25,608 nt of DNA. It comes from Fimenecus sp964457415. GTDB lineage: Bacteria > Bacillota > Clostridia > Oscillospirales > Acutalibacteraceae. A program made the translations under genes and the position numbers. The DNA lies in contig CAYWFB010000020.1 in assembly GCA_964457415.1 (NCBI GenBank), forward strand, positions 1-25,608, given 5' to 3'. Shown here piece after piece: positions 6,801-15,416 of the stretch. The notes beneath the pieces were generated by a model. The model was not told the origin of the DNA and searched no databases. It was given only the letters and a program-made list of their open reading frames with translations. The stretch's first letter is position 1. Each line of letters opens with the position of its first letter.

Positions 6801-8369
6801 TTACTGTGTAATTCTTGCCTTTTCAAATTCTTCTTCAATTTCAGCTGAAGGCTTCTTTGTAAGAAGTGAAACAACTACGATAAAGATTGAAGAAACAACG
6901 AATGCGGGAAGAAGCTCGTAAATTGTAAACACACCGCCAAGCTGAGGATTGAGCACAAGCTTCCAGATAAATACTGTCGCGGCACCCGAAACCATACCTG
7001 CAATTGCACCCGCACGGTTTACTCTCTTCCAGAAAAGTGAGAAGAGCATAAGCGGACCGAAGGTTGCACCGAAGCCTGCCCAAGCGAATGAAACGACATT
7101 GAAAATCACGCTGTTTTCGTCCCAAGCAATTACCATACCGATAAGTGCGATTACCATAAGCGCGATACGGGATACCCACATAACTGTTTTATCCTTTGCG
7201 TCCTTTTTGATTACACCCTTGAAAACGTCGTTTGCGAGTGCTGAAGATGCAATGAGAAGATATGAGTCAGATGAGCTGATTGTTGCAGCAAGAATACCTG
7301 CCATAATTACGCCTGCAAGAAGAGGTGGAAGAAGATTTTCGCTCATAAGCACGAACACATTTTCTGCTCCGCCCTTTGTGAGAAGTGTTTCTGCAGCGGG
7401 AAGCATTGCACGGCCTACAATACCGATTGCAACTGCGGCAAAGAGTGAAATAACAACCCATACCGTTGCAATTCTTCTTGACTTTTTAAGTTCTTTTGCA
7501 TCGCGGATTGCCATAAAGCGAAGAAGCACCTGAGGCATACCGAAGTAACCAAGACCCCAAGCAAGCATTGAAACGATTGTGAGCATTGGGTAAGGTGACT
7601 CCGCACCAAATACGGGAACTCCGTTTTCAACCAACTGCATACCCGCCTCGTTTGTTACTGGGTTTGCAATCTCTGTGAGTGAAAAATAGCCTGCAATACC
7701 CTGTGCATTTTGAAGTACTGCATCAATTCCGCCTGCGTTGACTGTTCCCAACACAAGAACTGAAACAAGAGCAATAATCATAACAATACTCTGCATAAAG
7801 TCAGATGCACTTTCCGCAAGGAAACCGCCAAGGAAAGTATAAAGAATAACGAAAATTGCACCAACAATCATCATTGAGTGGTATGAATAACCAAAAAGTG
7901 TGCTGAAAAGCTTACCGCAGGTTACAAAACAGCTACCTGCATAAACTGTAAAGAACACAAGAATGAAAAGAGATGCGATTATTCTGATTACCTTTGTATT
8001 CTCGTGAAAACGATTACTGAAGAATTCAGGAATTGTAATAGCATCACCGCAGACTGCTGAATAGTTACGAAGTCTTTTGGCGACGATAAGCCAGTTAAGA
8101 TATGTACCAAGTGCAAGTCCAACTGCAGTCCATGTAGCATCTGCAAGACCACACCAATAAGCAACACCGGGAAGGCCCATCAAAAGCCAACCGCTCATAT
8201 CTGATGCCTCGGCACTCATAGCCGCAATCCAAGGTCCTAAGCTTCTGCCCCCGAGGAAATAGTTTTCTGTGTTTTTGTTTGCTCTGCGGGCAAAGAAAAC
8301 ACCTATACCGATGACAACAAGCATATAGCCCGCCATTGCAAGAAATACCCTCAACTGTTCTGAGGTCAT
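6801..8369 (-). CDS. putP: Sodium/proline symporter of the SSS family
   Basis: The 522-residue protein is a sodium:solute symporter with about 13 transmembrane helices. The N-terminal NTENYFLGGRSLGPWIAAMSAEASDMSGWLLMG-type region (starting near residue 33) is characteristic of PutP; the SAEASDMSGW part contributes to sodium and proline binding in the E. coli protein. A second conserved stretch, SSSDSYLLIASSALANDVF near residue 370, is also typical of PutP. It would import L-proline with sodium across the cytoplasmic membrane. The ribosome binding site AAAGGATG lies 9 nt before the ATG. A promoter candidate overlaps the terminator of the CoA-transferase gene upstream. Confidence 0.93.
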   Translation of the reverse strand: MTSEQLRVFLAMAGYMLVVIGIGVFFARRANKNTENYFLGGRSLGPWIAAMSAEASDMSGWLLMGLPGVAYWCGLADATWTAVGLALGTYLNWLIVAKRLRNYSAVCGDAITIPEFFSNRFHENTKVIRIIASLFILVFFTVYAGSCFVTCGKLFSTLFGYSYHSMMIVGAIFVILYTFLGGFLAESASDFMQSIVMIIALVSVLVLGTVNAGGIDAVLQNAQGIAGYFSLTEIANPVTNEAGMQLVENGVPVFGAESPYPMLTIVSMLAWGLGYFGMPQVLLRFMAIRDAKELKKSRRIATVWVVISLFAAVAIGIVGRAMLPAAETLLTKGGAENVFVLMSENLLPPLLAGVIMAGILAATISSSDSYLLIASSALANDVFKGVIKKDAKDKTVMWVSRIALMVIALIGMVIAWDENSVIFNVVSFAWAGFGATFGPLMLFSLFWKRVNRAGAIAGMVSGAATVFIWKLVLNPQLGGVFTIYELLPAFVVSSIFIVVVSLLTKKPSAEIEEEFEKARITQ

Positions 8370-8423
8370 ATTTTATTCATCCTTTCGCGTAATTAAATAT
8401 TACTCCATTTTATATACCATAAT

Positions 8424-8452
8424 ATTGTAATAAAAAAACGGCGATTTGTAAA
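8424..8452 (-). promoter_or_regulatory. Candidate putP promoter
   Basis: TTTACA (8452-8447), a 17-nt spacer and TACAAT (8429-8424) read on the minus strand, about 55 nt before the putP ATG. The -35 lies within the loop/stem of the upstream terminator, so the two signals overlap. Confidence 0.5.
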
Positions 8453-8476
8453 GAGTTTAAACTACTAAATCGCCGT
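8431..8476 (-). terminator. Terminator of the CoA-transferase gene
   Basis: A 10-bp stem (ACGGCGATTT at 8438-8447 and its complement at 8467-8476) with a 19-nt loop is followed on the minus strand by seven T. The loop contains the palindrome AGTTTAAACT. Confidence 0.8.
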
Positions 8477-8506
8477 ATTTTTCACATTTTTCACTTTTTT
8501 GCTTTA

Positions 8507-9814
8507 CTACGTCAAATTAAACCTTTCATTAAATCTTTTTTCAAACTCTTCGCAAAGTTCATTTCTGAAATTAGGATGTGCAATTGCAATAAGTGCCCTT
8601 GCACGTTCTTTCATTGTTTTGCCCTTAAGCTGAGCAATACCATACTCGGTAACAACATAATTCACATCGTTTCTTGTAGTTGTGACCGCAGAATAATCAG
8701 TAAGCTTGGGCACGATTTTCGAAATTGTTCCACCCTTTGCGGATGAGGGCATTGCAATAATCGAACGTCCACCCTTGCTCATAGTGGCACCGCGTACAAA
8801 ATCCACCTGACCGCCGACGCCCGAAAACTGATTAAGCCCGATTGTATCAGCTACCACCTGACCCATAAGGTCAATCTCAATTGCGGAATTTACAGACACC
8901 ATATTGTCGTTCTGTGCAATGATTACGGGATTGTTTACATAATCCATAGGTGTCATCAGCACATCTTTATTGCCGTTTAAGAAATCAAATAGCTTTTTAG
9001 TGCCGAAAGCAAAGCCGAGAATTGTTTTGCCATTGTTGAAATTCTTTTTGGAATTGTTGATTACTCCGCTTTTTATAAGGTCAACAACGCCGTCGCCAAC
9101 CATTTCAGAATGAAGTCCCAAATCCTTTTTATGCTTTAATTCTTCACAGATTGCATTGGGAATTCCGCCAATGCCAAGCTGAATGCAATCACCGTCATTT
9201 ATAAGTGACGCGCAATTTTTACCAATCTGCATTTCAACCTCAGTAATGGGCGGTGCGGGTACTTCAGGTAAACCTTCGTTGCACTCAACAAAATAATCAA
9301 ATTCTGAAATATGCTTTCTTGCATTGCCGTATGTATAAGGCACATTCTCATTGACCTGTGCAATTTTCAATTCACAATGTGAAAGCGTTGTTTCGATATA
9401 GTCAACATTTGTACCAAGTGAAACATAGCCTTCTTCATCGGGCGGGGCAACTGACATAACAGTTACACGGGGTTTAACATAGTCGCGAAGCACCATGGGG
9501 GCTTCTGACAAATAGCAGGTTGTAAAATCTGCAATTCCCGTTGAAATCGCTTTGCGATTTGTACCCGAGGCAAAGAATGAATTATATGAAAAGTGCCCTT
9601 TAACCTCTTCGTCAACCCAAGGTGTTTCACCTAAAAGGAGCATATTTATTATCTGAACATCTTTAAAATTCTGATAATTTTCACGCATTGCACGAACAAT
9701 TCCGCGAGGCTCACCGCAACCAAATGCCATAACAACCTTATCGCCGTCATTAATCTGACTTATTGCCTCTTCTGCCGTCACGAGCTTTTTAGAATACTCT
9801 TTTTTCCAATCCAT
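8507..9814 (-). CDS. Acetyl-CoA hydrolase/transferase family protein, 4-hydroxybutyrate CoA-transferase-like
   Basis: The 435-residue enzyme belongs to the class I-type CoA-transferases that move CoA between acyl-CoA and a free acid such as acetate. The catalytic Glu is E237 in HSEMVGDG; the oxyanion/CoA-binding glycine stretch QLGIGGIPN lies at 212-220; SGVGGQVDFVRGA and SKGGRSIIAMPSSA follow near 335-370, closely resembling the 4-hydroxybutyrate CoA-transferase AbfT more than the butyryl-CoA:acetate enzyme. The real substrate could be 4-hydroxybutyrate, butyrate or propionate. I start at 9814, not at an in-frame ATG at 9847, because AAAAGGT precedes 9814 and the -10 of a good promoter overlaps 9847. 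It is a single-gene unit with its own promoter and terminator. Confidence 0.88.
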   Translation of the reverse strand: MDWKKEYSKKLVTAEEAISQINDGDKVVMAFGCGEPRGIVRAMRENYQNFKDVQIINMLLLGETPWVDEEVKGHFSYNSFFASGTNRKAISTGIADFTTCYLSEAPMVLRDYVKPRVTVMSVAPPDEEGYVSLGTNVDYIETTLSHCELKIAQVNENVPYTYGNARKHISEFDYFVECNEGLPEVPAPPITEVEMQIGKNCASLINDGDCIQLGIGGIPNAICEELKHKKDLGLHSEMVGDGVVDLIKSGVINNSKKNFNNGKTILGFAFGTKKLFDFLNGNKDVLMTPMDYVNNPVIIAQNDNMVSVNSAIEIDLMGQVVADTIGLNQFSGVGGQVDFVRGATMSKGGRSIIAMPSSAKGGTISKIVPKLTDYSAVTTTRNDVNYVVTEYGIAQLKGKTMKERARALIAIAHPNFRNELCEEFEKRFNERFNLT

Positions 9815-9848
9815 AAATTTACCTTTTTTCTTTCTGTAAATTGCCATT

Positions 9849-9877
9849 ATTATACACTATTGACACAAAACGTTCAA
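9849..9877 (-). promoter_or_regulatory. Promoter of the CoA-transferase gene
   Basis: TTGAAC (9877-9872) and a perfect TATAAT (9854-9849) are 17 nt apart on the minus strand. The position of the -10 shows that an in-frame ATG at 9847 would be at or before the transcript start. Confidence 0.75.
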
Positions 9878-9880
9878 TAG
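9857..9880. promoter_or_regulatory. Candidate operator over the CoA-transferase promoter
   Basis: CTATTGA at 9857-9863 and TCAATAG at 9874-9880 are a perfect 7-bp inverted repeat with a 10-bp centre that covers the -35 and spacer. The regulator is not identified; it does not match the Rex or CcpA consensus as I know them. Confidence 0.5.
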
Positions 9881-9907
9881 GCTACAGAAATAATGAACAT
9901 ATGTTGG

Positions 9908-9933
9908 TTAAAAAAGCGGGAGTAAACTCCCGC
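9908..9933 (-). terminator. Terminator of the flavoprotein-PHP unit
   Basis: GCGGGAG (9916-9922), loop TAAA and CTCCCGC (9927-9933) give a 7-bp GC-rich stem followed on the minus strand by TTTTTTAACC, 12 nt beyond the PHP gene stop. Confidence 0.85.
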
Positions 9934-9944
9934 CATATCTTTGT

Positions 9945-11216
9945 TTATATTTTCTTTGTAAGCTTACCGTAGATTACGCCACGCTTTTTGCTATAGAATT
10001 TTCTCTTTTTCTGTTCTTCGGGAGTGAGAACTTTGGGCTGGATATTCTTTTTAAAGCGTTCCATATTGCCGTCGTCGCAGATGAATGCCTGTGTCATACA
10101 GATACCGCCGTCGCCTTTGAGCTGTGCACGGACATAGCAACTGATTTTATCTGCGTGGTCTTCAAGCTTGATTGTTGTTGTAATTTCGCCGTCTGCCTCA
10201 AGTGATTCTGTCTGAATAACCTCACCGTCGGCAATCCAATCAATCTCCTTGCAGTTTTTACCTGTAATTGTGATTGTGTCAGCCTCGTCATCAACTGCGA
10301 TTTTTGTAACTACGGGCACGGCACCCTCGCCCTTGAAATCCTCGCCCAGCTCGTTCTTTGCGTAACGGGCAATTGCGAAGAATGTGCCTGTTTCCATAGC
10401 ATGGCGAAGTGTATCCAGTGAATATTCGGGAAGAATGAAATCCATAAATGCAGTGTCAATCTGGTCAACCTGATGAGCATCACTGTTGGCAAATCCAAAA
10501 ACCTGTCTGCCCTCGGGAATCAGCTCTTTTAAAAGCTCATCCCATAAAATTCGGTCACTACGGTTTGGAATATCATACATATTAAGCACTTCAATACCCA
10601 TACAGGACTTATAGCGTCTTAAAAGGTCAGCAAAATATTCAATATTTTCGGGAACCTTTGCACAATCGGGCTTTTTCTTTGCCTGTAATAAATCTGTGGG
10701 GTGATTGATATGAGAAATACCGCCACTCTTTTCAATAAGCCCGAGCGGGATTTCATAATCGAATTCAAGACCCTGAACACCCTCATAAGCATTGTCGGTG
10801 AAGTAACCGTTCACGTGGTTTTTCATAATGGTGAACATATTACACTCGATTGCATTGGGGACATCCTCAAGTCCGCGTTTTTTTGTTCTTGTATTGTTTT
10901 TTGTTTTGTATGTGCCCGCTTTGATTGCCTTGTACTGCTCTTCGGTCAGGTAACTGCGTTTACCATGCCAGAGATATTGGAAATTAAAGAACGGAATATG
11001 TGTGGGCTTTTCATTCCAATATTTGCCTAAAATTCCGTGCTCGGCAAAGGCAAGAATGTCAAAATCATTGTCATAAAAGCCCTTAATCATATCGGTCATT
11101 GTGTCATTTGCGTCACTGTAAGTTGAGTGAGTATGCAAATTTGTTTTATAGTGATTTTCTTCTGTTCCTAAAAGAGTAGTTACGCTCTCATAGGGATTTG
11201 TAATTTTGTAAGCCAT
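9945..11216 (-). CDS. PHP-domain metal-dependent hydrolase-like protein
   Basis: The 423-residue protein has an N-terminal PHP (polymerase and histidinol phosphatase) domain: NLHTHSTYSD with metal ligands H28 and H30, then AFAEHG (H60), ISHINHP near residue 173 and FANSDAHQ near 242. These supply the usual His/Asp set for two or three metal ions that cleave phosphoesters. The rest (from about 290) is a beta-rich region with DDEADTITITGKNCKEID and ends in a basic segment. The substrate is unknown. It starts 24 nt after the flavoprotein gene, with ribosome binding site AGAGG, and both lie between one promoter and one terminator, so they form a two-gene operon. Confidence 0.82.
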   Translation of the reverse strand: MAYKITNPYESVTTLLGTEENHYKTNLHTHSTYSDANDTMTDMIKGFYDNDFDILAFAEHGILGKYWNEKPTHIPFFNFQYLWHGKRSYLTEEQYKAIKAGTYKTKNNTRTKKRGLEDVPNAIECNMFTIMKNHVNGYFTDNAYEGVQGLEFDYEIPLGLIEKSGGISHINHPTDLLQAKKKPDCAKVPENIEYFADLLRRYKSCMGIEVLNMYDIPNRSDRILWDELLKELIPEGRQVFGFANSDAHQVDQIDTAFMDFILPEYSLDTLRHAMETGTFFAIARYAKNELGEDFKGEGAVPVVTKIAVDDEADTITITGKNCKEIDWIADGEVIQTESLEADGEITTTIKLEDHADKISCYVRAQLKGDGGICMTQAFICDDGNMERFKKNIQPKVLTPEEQKKRKFYSKKRGVIYGKLTKKI

Positions 11217-11240
11217 ATTAAACCTCTTTATATAATTAAA

Positions 11241-12641
11241 TTATTCTTCTATTCCAACTGCTTTAAGAATTTCAGGGTCACAGGTTGCGGCAACGGGACC
11301 GATTTCTGCCCAGAGCTTATCTGCTTTTTGCTTCCAATCTTCAAACTCCTCATAGTTTTCAGGATATTTGTCATAAAGAGCACCAACCTGCGCACTCTGT
11401 GCCAAGCCCTTTAAAAGCTTGCCGATGGTCGCGGGCTTGATTTTCTTCTTTGCAACGCCGTTTGCAATACCCTTGACCATATCTGCAATATCCTCGTTTG
11501 TCAGATTAATGCCTGCATCCATACCGCCGAGGATTTTCTCGCAGAAAACAATATCATTCTCAAAAAGATATTCTGCCTCATCATAATTCATTGAAATTAC
11601 ACCCATAAGCAGTGGTCGCATTGCGTCAAAATCCTTGCCCTGTGCGGTCATATAGCGCTTGTTGATGCTCCACATTCTCTCTTTGGTGAGATATTTATCA
11701 GATTTCAAGAGATTTGAAATAACCTCAACTGCAATTTCGCCAGCTACAAGTGAAGATGTGCAACCCTCACCGCAGGTAGGCTTTGTATGGCAAGCTGCGT
11801 CGCCAAGGGCGATAAATCCGTCATCAACAAGTGAATAAACAGAAATGTGATAGGGTGTCATACCCTTTTCAATTCTTTCAACCTTGTATTCAGGAAAATT
11901 AGTGTTCTTCATAAAATGATTTTTGAACACCCATTCTGCATATTCGTATGAATAAAAAGCACCGATACCGAGAATTGCGCCGTTGGGATTATCCGACGGT
12001 GCAGACCAGGATTTATACTGCATAAAGAAGCCGTCAAGCTCTCGGGGGTTAAAATCCTTGTTAAGATGCTCTGCATAATAAAGCACAACGTAGAGAATAT
12101 CCTTTGGTGTGAGCTTAAAATTGCCTACAACCGATGTGTCGGGGAGCTTTGTACGTGCAACTGCGGGAATACCCGAGCAATCAGCAACAATTCGGGCATA
12201 CACTTCATTTTCACCGTCGGCAGTCCGGTATTTTGCACCTACTATTTTTTCATTTTCATAAATAAAATCTGCAAATGATGCTCCGTAAATGATTTCAGCA
12301 CCGTTATTCTTTGCGCGGTCTGCCATTGCCATAATATAATTGTGCTTGTGAAGTCCGATTACAGGAGCCTCAGCGCAAGCCTTGGGGTGATTGCCGTAGG
12401 GTGAAATCATTGTTGAATGTGCAAAGCAGAATTCACGCAAGGGACTGTCTTCATCGGGAATTTCCAAATCAAAACGCTCCATATCCGCCTTGCCCATATG
12501 GAACACATCATATTCGCGGGAAACATCATCGGGCTGACGCTTTTCGATTACCAAAACCTTAAATCCCTGCTCTTCCATTTTGTTTGCAAACCAACAACCT
12601 GTGGTTGATGCGCCTACAACCAAAACATCATATTTTTCCAT
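11241..12641 (-). CDS. FAD-dependent oxidoreductase, geranylgeranyl reductase-like
   Basis: The 466-residue flavoprotein begins with a dinucleotide-binding strand-turn-helix (YDVLVVGASTTGCWFA, residues 4-19, a GxSxxG variant) and carries the second FAD motif GFIALGDAACHTKPTCGEGC about residue 275-297. This layout is that of the geranylgeranyl reductase/PHBH-like family, whose members reduce isoprenoid chains or hydroxylate small substrates. The Cys-containing KPTCGEGCTSSL segment next to the flavin is noteworthy. The C-terminal 150 residues are helical. It leads an operon with the PHP protein, under a near-consensus promoter at 12670-12698. The true substrate is unknown. Confidence 0.82.
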   Translation of the reverse strand: MEKYDVLVVGASTTGCWFANKMEEQGFKVLVIEKRQPDDVSREYDVFHMGKADMERFDLEIPDEDSPLREFCFAHSTMISPYGNHPKACAEAPVIGLHKHNYIMAMADRAKNNGAEIIYGASFADFIYENEKIVGAKYRTADGENEVYARIVADCSGIPAVARTKLPDTSVVGNFKLTPKDILYVVLYYAEHLNKDFNPRELDGFFMQYKSWSAPSDNPNGAILGIGAFYSYEYAEWVFKNHFMKNTNFPEYKVERIEKGMTPYHISVYSLVDDGFIALGDAACHTKPTCGEGCTSSLVAGEIAVEVISNLLKSDKYLTKERMWSINKRYMTAQGKDFDAMRPLLMGVISMNYDEAEYLFENDIVFCEKILGGMDAGINLTNEDIADMVKGIANGVAKKKIKPATIGKLLKGLAQSAQVGALYDKYPENYEEFEDWKQKADKLWAEIGPVAATCDPEILKAVGIEE

Positions 12642-12669
12642 AATAAGCCCCCTAAAATTTACTAATTAT

Positions 12670-12698
12670 ATATTATCACTTTACCGAAATGATGTCAA
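12670..12698 (-). promoter_or_regulatory. Promoter of the flavoprotein-PHP operon
   Basis: On the minus strand a perfect TTGACA (12698-12693) is 17 nt from TAATAT (12675-12670), with TGA just before the -10 giving an extended -10. It lies 30 nt before the ATG. Confidence 0.78.
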
Positions 12699-12746
12699 AC
12701 AAAGTAGATATTTAATATGTAAAAAATTTTGTCGGTTTTTCATCAA

Positions 12747-12763
12747 TTTTCACTATATGAAAA
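12747..12763. promoter_or_regulatory. Candidate operator at the GPH symporter promoter
   Basis: TTTTCA, five bases and TGAAAA form a perfect dyad. The right half overlaps the position expected for the -35 of the plus-strand promoter (-10 TATAAT at 12779). A poor -35 with a dyad at this place suggests control by an unknown regulator. Confidence 0.45.
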
Positions 12764-12778
12764 TAATTTAACATAATG

Positions 12779-12784
12779 TATAAT
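12779..12784 (+). promoter_or_regulatory. -10 element of the GPH symporter gene at 12827
   Basis: A perfect TATAAT lies 43 nt before the ATG at 12827. The hexamer 17 nt upstream (TATGAA) is a poor -35. Confidence 0.5.
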
Positions 12785-12826
12785 TTAATCACAGGTTAAA
12801 CAACTAACAGTTTAAGAGGTGTTTTT

Positions 12827-14266
12827 ATGAATTACATCAGCAAGAAAGAGAAAAGAAGCTTTTTAACCGGTCTTGCAGGTCAGAATGTTGTTTACTGCTT
12901 TATCGGTGCTTCATTCTTCAACTATTTCTTAACAGACATTGCGCAATTCCCCGCAGGTGTTGTTGCAGTACTTCTCATTCTTATGAAAGTATGGGACGGT
13001 GTTAACGACCCGATTGTAGGCTCAATTGTTGACCGTCATCGCTTTAAGAATGGTGAAAAACTTCGCCCATTGCTTAAATACACACCTGTTCCCGTGGGCA
13101 TTTTCACCGTTCTTATATTTGTTGTTTTCTCAACTGCCGAAAATCTTCTTTGGCTTCGCGTTGGTTATTTTGTAATTATGTATCTCTGCTGGGATATTGC
13201 CTATACGCTCCAAGACGTTGCAATCTGGGGTATGACCGCAGTTGTTACGCCTGACTCAAACGAACGCGACAAATTTGTGCAGATGGCACGAACAGTCGGC
13301 TCTGTTTTCTATGGTGTTTTCAGTGCCGTTGTTCCCATGATTATGGAAATGGTTGCTAAGCAATCAGGAAACTCCTTAGCACTTATGACTGTTTTATTTG
13401 CTGCTATTTTTGGTCTTGGTGGCGCCCTTGTAAGCGCAAAATGCTATAAAGCACAGGAAAGAGTTCGTTTGGTACAGCCCGAAGCTCAGCAGACATCAAT
13501 TTTTGAATGCTTTAAGCTTTTATTCCAGAACAAAATGCTTATGCTCATTACACTTTCAAATCTTTTCGGCGCATTGGCATTCGGCAATAGTCTTGTTACA
13601 TACTTCTTCAAATACAAAATGCCTGAAATTTCAATTGCAGGCATTGTTCTCGGACCGTTGACACTTACAACTATCTATGGTGCAATAACTTATGCTCCAA
13701 GCTTTTTGGGTATGATTTTTGCAGATAAACTCAAGGTTAAATTCAAGGGTTATAAAAATCTTCTTATATTCATTCAGATTTGCACAATTGTCGGCAAAGT
13801 CCTTGCTTGGGCTATTGGCTTTGAGGGCAACAACATTCTTATCGGTATGATAATTATGGCTCTTTGTGCTATTCCGTCAGGTGCAGCAAGTATTGCACAG
13901 ACCTCGCTTTTCTGTGACAGTGTTGACTATATGGAATGGAAAACCGGCAAGCGCACAGAAGGTGTTACCTTTGCTATGCAGACCTTCTTTACAAAAATTT
14001 CAAGCGGTATCACAGGCGCACTTGCAATGTTTGCACTTTCACTTGTTGACTATAAAGAAGTTGCCGACGTTCCCGGCGCAGTATTCTTAGGCACTCAGAC
14101 ACAAGCATTTGAAGATTGGATTTGGCCGCTTACAATGCTCACCCCCGCAATCGCCGCACTTCTTTATATAATTCCGTTGCTCTTTATCAAGTACACACCC
14201 GAGCAAAAAGCACAGGTTGAAAAAGAACTCCAAGAACGCAGAGCACTGCAGGAAGTTACAGAATAA
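12827..14266 (+). CDS. GPH-family (MelB-like) cation:sugar symporter, second copy type
   Basis: The 479-residue protein has 12 predicted helices and the GPH signature VWDGVNDP (residues 55-62) with the following loop DRHRFKNGEKLRPLL (69-83). It is of normal family length, lacks the long tail of the symporter at 2727-4394 and is clearly a different subgroup. It should import a glycoside, hexuronide or similar sugar with sodium or protons. AAGAGGTG precedes the ATG at good distance. It is a single-gene unit with its own terminator, divergent from the flavoprotein-PHP operon; joint function with that operon is possible but not shown. Confidence 0.88.
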   Translation: MNYISKKEKRSFLTGLAGQNVVYCFIGASFFNYFLTDIAQFPAGVVAVLLILMKVWDGVNDPIVGSIVDRHRFKNGEKLRPLLKYTPVPVGIFTVLIFVVFSTAENLLWLRVGYFVIMYLCWDIAYTLQDVAIWGMTAVVTPDSNERDKFVQMARTVGSVFYGVFSAVVPMIMEMVAKQSGNSLALMTVLFAAIFGLGGALVSAKCYKAQERVRLVQPEAQQTSIFECFKLLFQNKMLMLITLSNLFGALAFGNSLVTYFFKYKMPEISIAGIVLGPLTLTTIYGAITYAPSFLGMIFADKLKVKFKGYKNLLIFIQICTIVGKVLAWAIGFEGNNILIGMIIMALCAIPSGAASIAQTSLFCDSVDYMEWKTGKRTEGVTFAMQTFFTKISSGITGALAMFALSLVDYKEVADVPGAVFLGTQTQAFEDWIWPLTMLTPAIAALLYIIPLLFIKYTPEQKAQVEKELQERRALQEVTE

Positions 14267-14282
14267 AATCAAATAACAAAGT

Positions 14283-14308
14283 TCCTCGCAAACTGTGAGG
14301 AGTTTTTT
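14283..14308 (+). terminator. Terminator of the GPH symporter gene
   Basis: TCCTCGCA and TGTGAGGA pair over 8 bp (one G-U) around an AAC loop, followed by GTTTTTT. Confidence 0.8.
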
Positions 14309-14356
14309 GTTAGATAAATTGGAGGTTGTCTAACAGGATAACCAATTGGTATCACA

Positions 14357-14386
14357 GTAGGGCGGGGGCTATGCTCCCGCCTTTTG
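14357..14386. repeat. GTAGGG-type palindromic intergenic element, copy 3
   Basis: GTAGGGCGGGGG followed by CTATG and CTCCCGCC then TTTTG forms a GC-rich stem. The GTAGGG flank matches the elements at 411 and 2181. Just upstream are ACCAATTGGT (14341-14350, palindrome) and GTTAGA/TCTAAC (14309-14334). Confidence 0.5.
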
Positions 14387-14399
14387 CCTACAAAAAACA

Positions 14400-14433
14400 G
14401 AAAAATCTCCACCGACTTATTTATCGGTGGAGA
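14400..14433 (-). terminator. Terminator of the two-component/ABC/kinase operon
   Basis: TCTCCACCGA (14406-14415) and TCGGTGGAGA (14424-14433) form a perfect 10-bp stem, followed on the minus strand by TTTTTCTGTTTTTTG. It lies 19 nt past the last gene of the operon. Confidence 0.88.
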
Positions 14434-14451
14434 AATCTCATACTGTACTTT

Positions 14452-15390
14452 TTAATTGTGCATTATCTTTTTCATCTCTTTTTTCAGTCGTGCAAAATTG
14501 AGGTCTTCCCAAAGAGGTATAACATGTCCGCCTTTGAGTCTCATTGAGGCTTCAAGCATTGCACCGTAATAAGCAACCCTGAAATCAGTAAATTTTGAAA
14601 GTGGGTACCTTCTTTTGTAGGTTTCATATAAGCCGTAAGCATCGCCCCACATGTTACGAAGCTGAAATAAGTCATATTCTCTGTCTGCCCAAATGCTGCC
14701 ACAAGGGTCTATAAAAGCAGTAAGTTTAAATGTCTTAGGGTCAGCCATTATATTCATAATATTAAGGTCGGCATGTATAAGTACGGGAGTGGTGTTTTCC
14801 TGAGGCAGATTATTAAAAAGTTTTGTCGCTTCATAAAGCAAATCCATTTTTTTCTTACTAAATTTGCCATTGTTGCTTAATTCCGTCAATGCTATAAGCC
14901 ACGGCTCCTGTCTTTCTGTTTTATAATAGTCATACCAGCTGTCATAAGTCGGGTTTGATAAAGAACCAAACTTATCGTTTGTAACACTGTGCCATTCAAG
15001 CATACCTGAAATAACCTCATCAGCAAATCGTTGCTTTTGACTTTTACTTTTTAATAAATAGACGGGATTTAATACATTTTGACCCTCAACAAAGCTCATA
15101 GCTAAAATTGCAGTATTATCGTCTTCGTATGTAAAAAGCACCGTGGGCATTTTAACGCTTGTGTTCTTTGCTAGAAAATCAAGCTGATAGGCTTCTTCGG
15201 TATGCATTTTCTGAAGCTTGTAACCTTTGACTGCAATGGTTTCACCATTAGACAGAACAACTTTATAAACCCTGCCGTAACTACCACCGCCGATAAACTT
15301 AATTTTAACGGCTTCTTTATTAAGCTTTTCAGTGATAATATCGGGTAAGATTGCTAGTAAATGTTTGTCGCTATTATCAAGAATTTTCAT
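14452..15390 (-). CDS. Aminoglycoside phosphotransferase/fructosamine kinase-like protein
   Basis: The 312-residue protein is a small-molecule kinase of the protein-kinase-like fold. A Gly-rich loop IGGGSYGRVYKV (33-44) and the lysine of AVKGY (K55) form the ATP site; the catalytic Brenner motif is HADLNIMN (H206, D208, N213), and the metal-binding Asp is in FIDPCGS (D228). FGSLSNPTYDSWYDYY near 141-156 resembles fructosamine kinases, which have W and aromatic residues there. It could phosphorylate an antibiotic, a sugar amine or another small metabolite. It is the last gene of a transcription unit with a histidine kinase and ABC transporter (26-nt gap, ribosome binding site GGAG), an unusual companion that suggests a drug-response role, though that is inference. 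Confidence 0.8.
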   Translation of the reverse strand: MKILDNSDKHLLAILPDIITEKLNKEAVKIKFIGGGSYGRVYKVVLSNGETIAVKGYKLQKMHTEEAYQLDFLAKNTSVKMPTVLFTYEDDNTAILAMSFVEGQNVLNPVYLLKSKSQKQRFADEVISGMLEWHSVTNDKFGSLSNPTYDSWYDYYKTERQEPWLIALTELSNNGKFSKKKMDLLYEATKLFNNLPQENTTPVLIHADLNIMNIMADPKTFKLTAFIDPCGSIWADREYDLFQLRNMWGDAYGLYETYKRRYPLSKFTDFRVAYYGAMLEASMRLKGGHVIPLWEDLNFARLKKEMKKIMHN

Positions 15391-15416
15391 TTGTAGTCTC
15401 CGTTCTTATAAAGATT

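Noticed and set aside
6949..7533. 194-codon plus-strand frame inside putP
   Set aside because: Antisense shadow of a well-conserved transporter; no ribosome binding site and no known domain.
9815..9847. Upstream in-frame ATG for the CoA-transferase
   Set aside because: It overlaps the edge of a TATAAT -10 element and has no ribosome binding site; 9814 has AAAAGGT.
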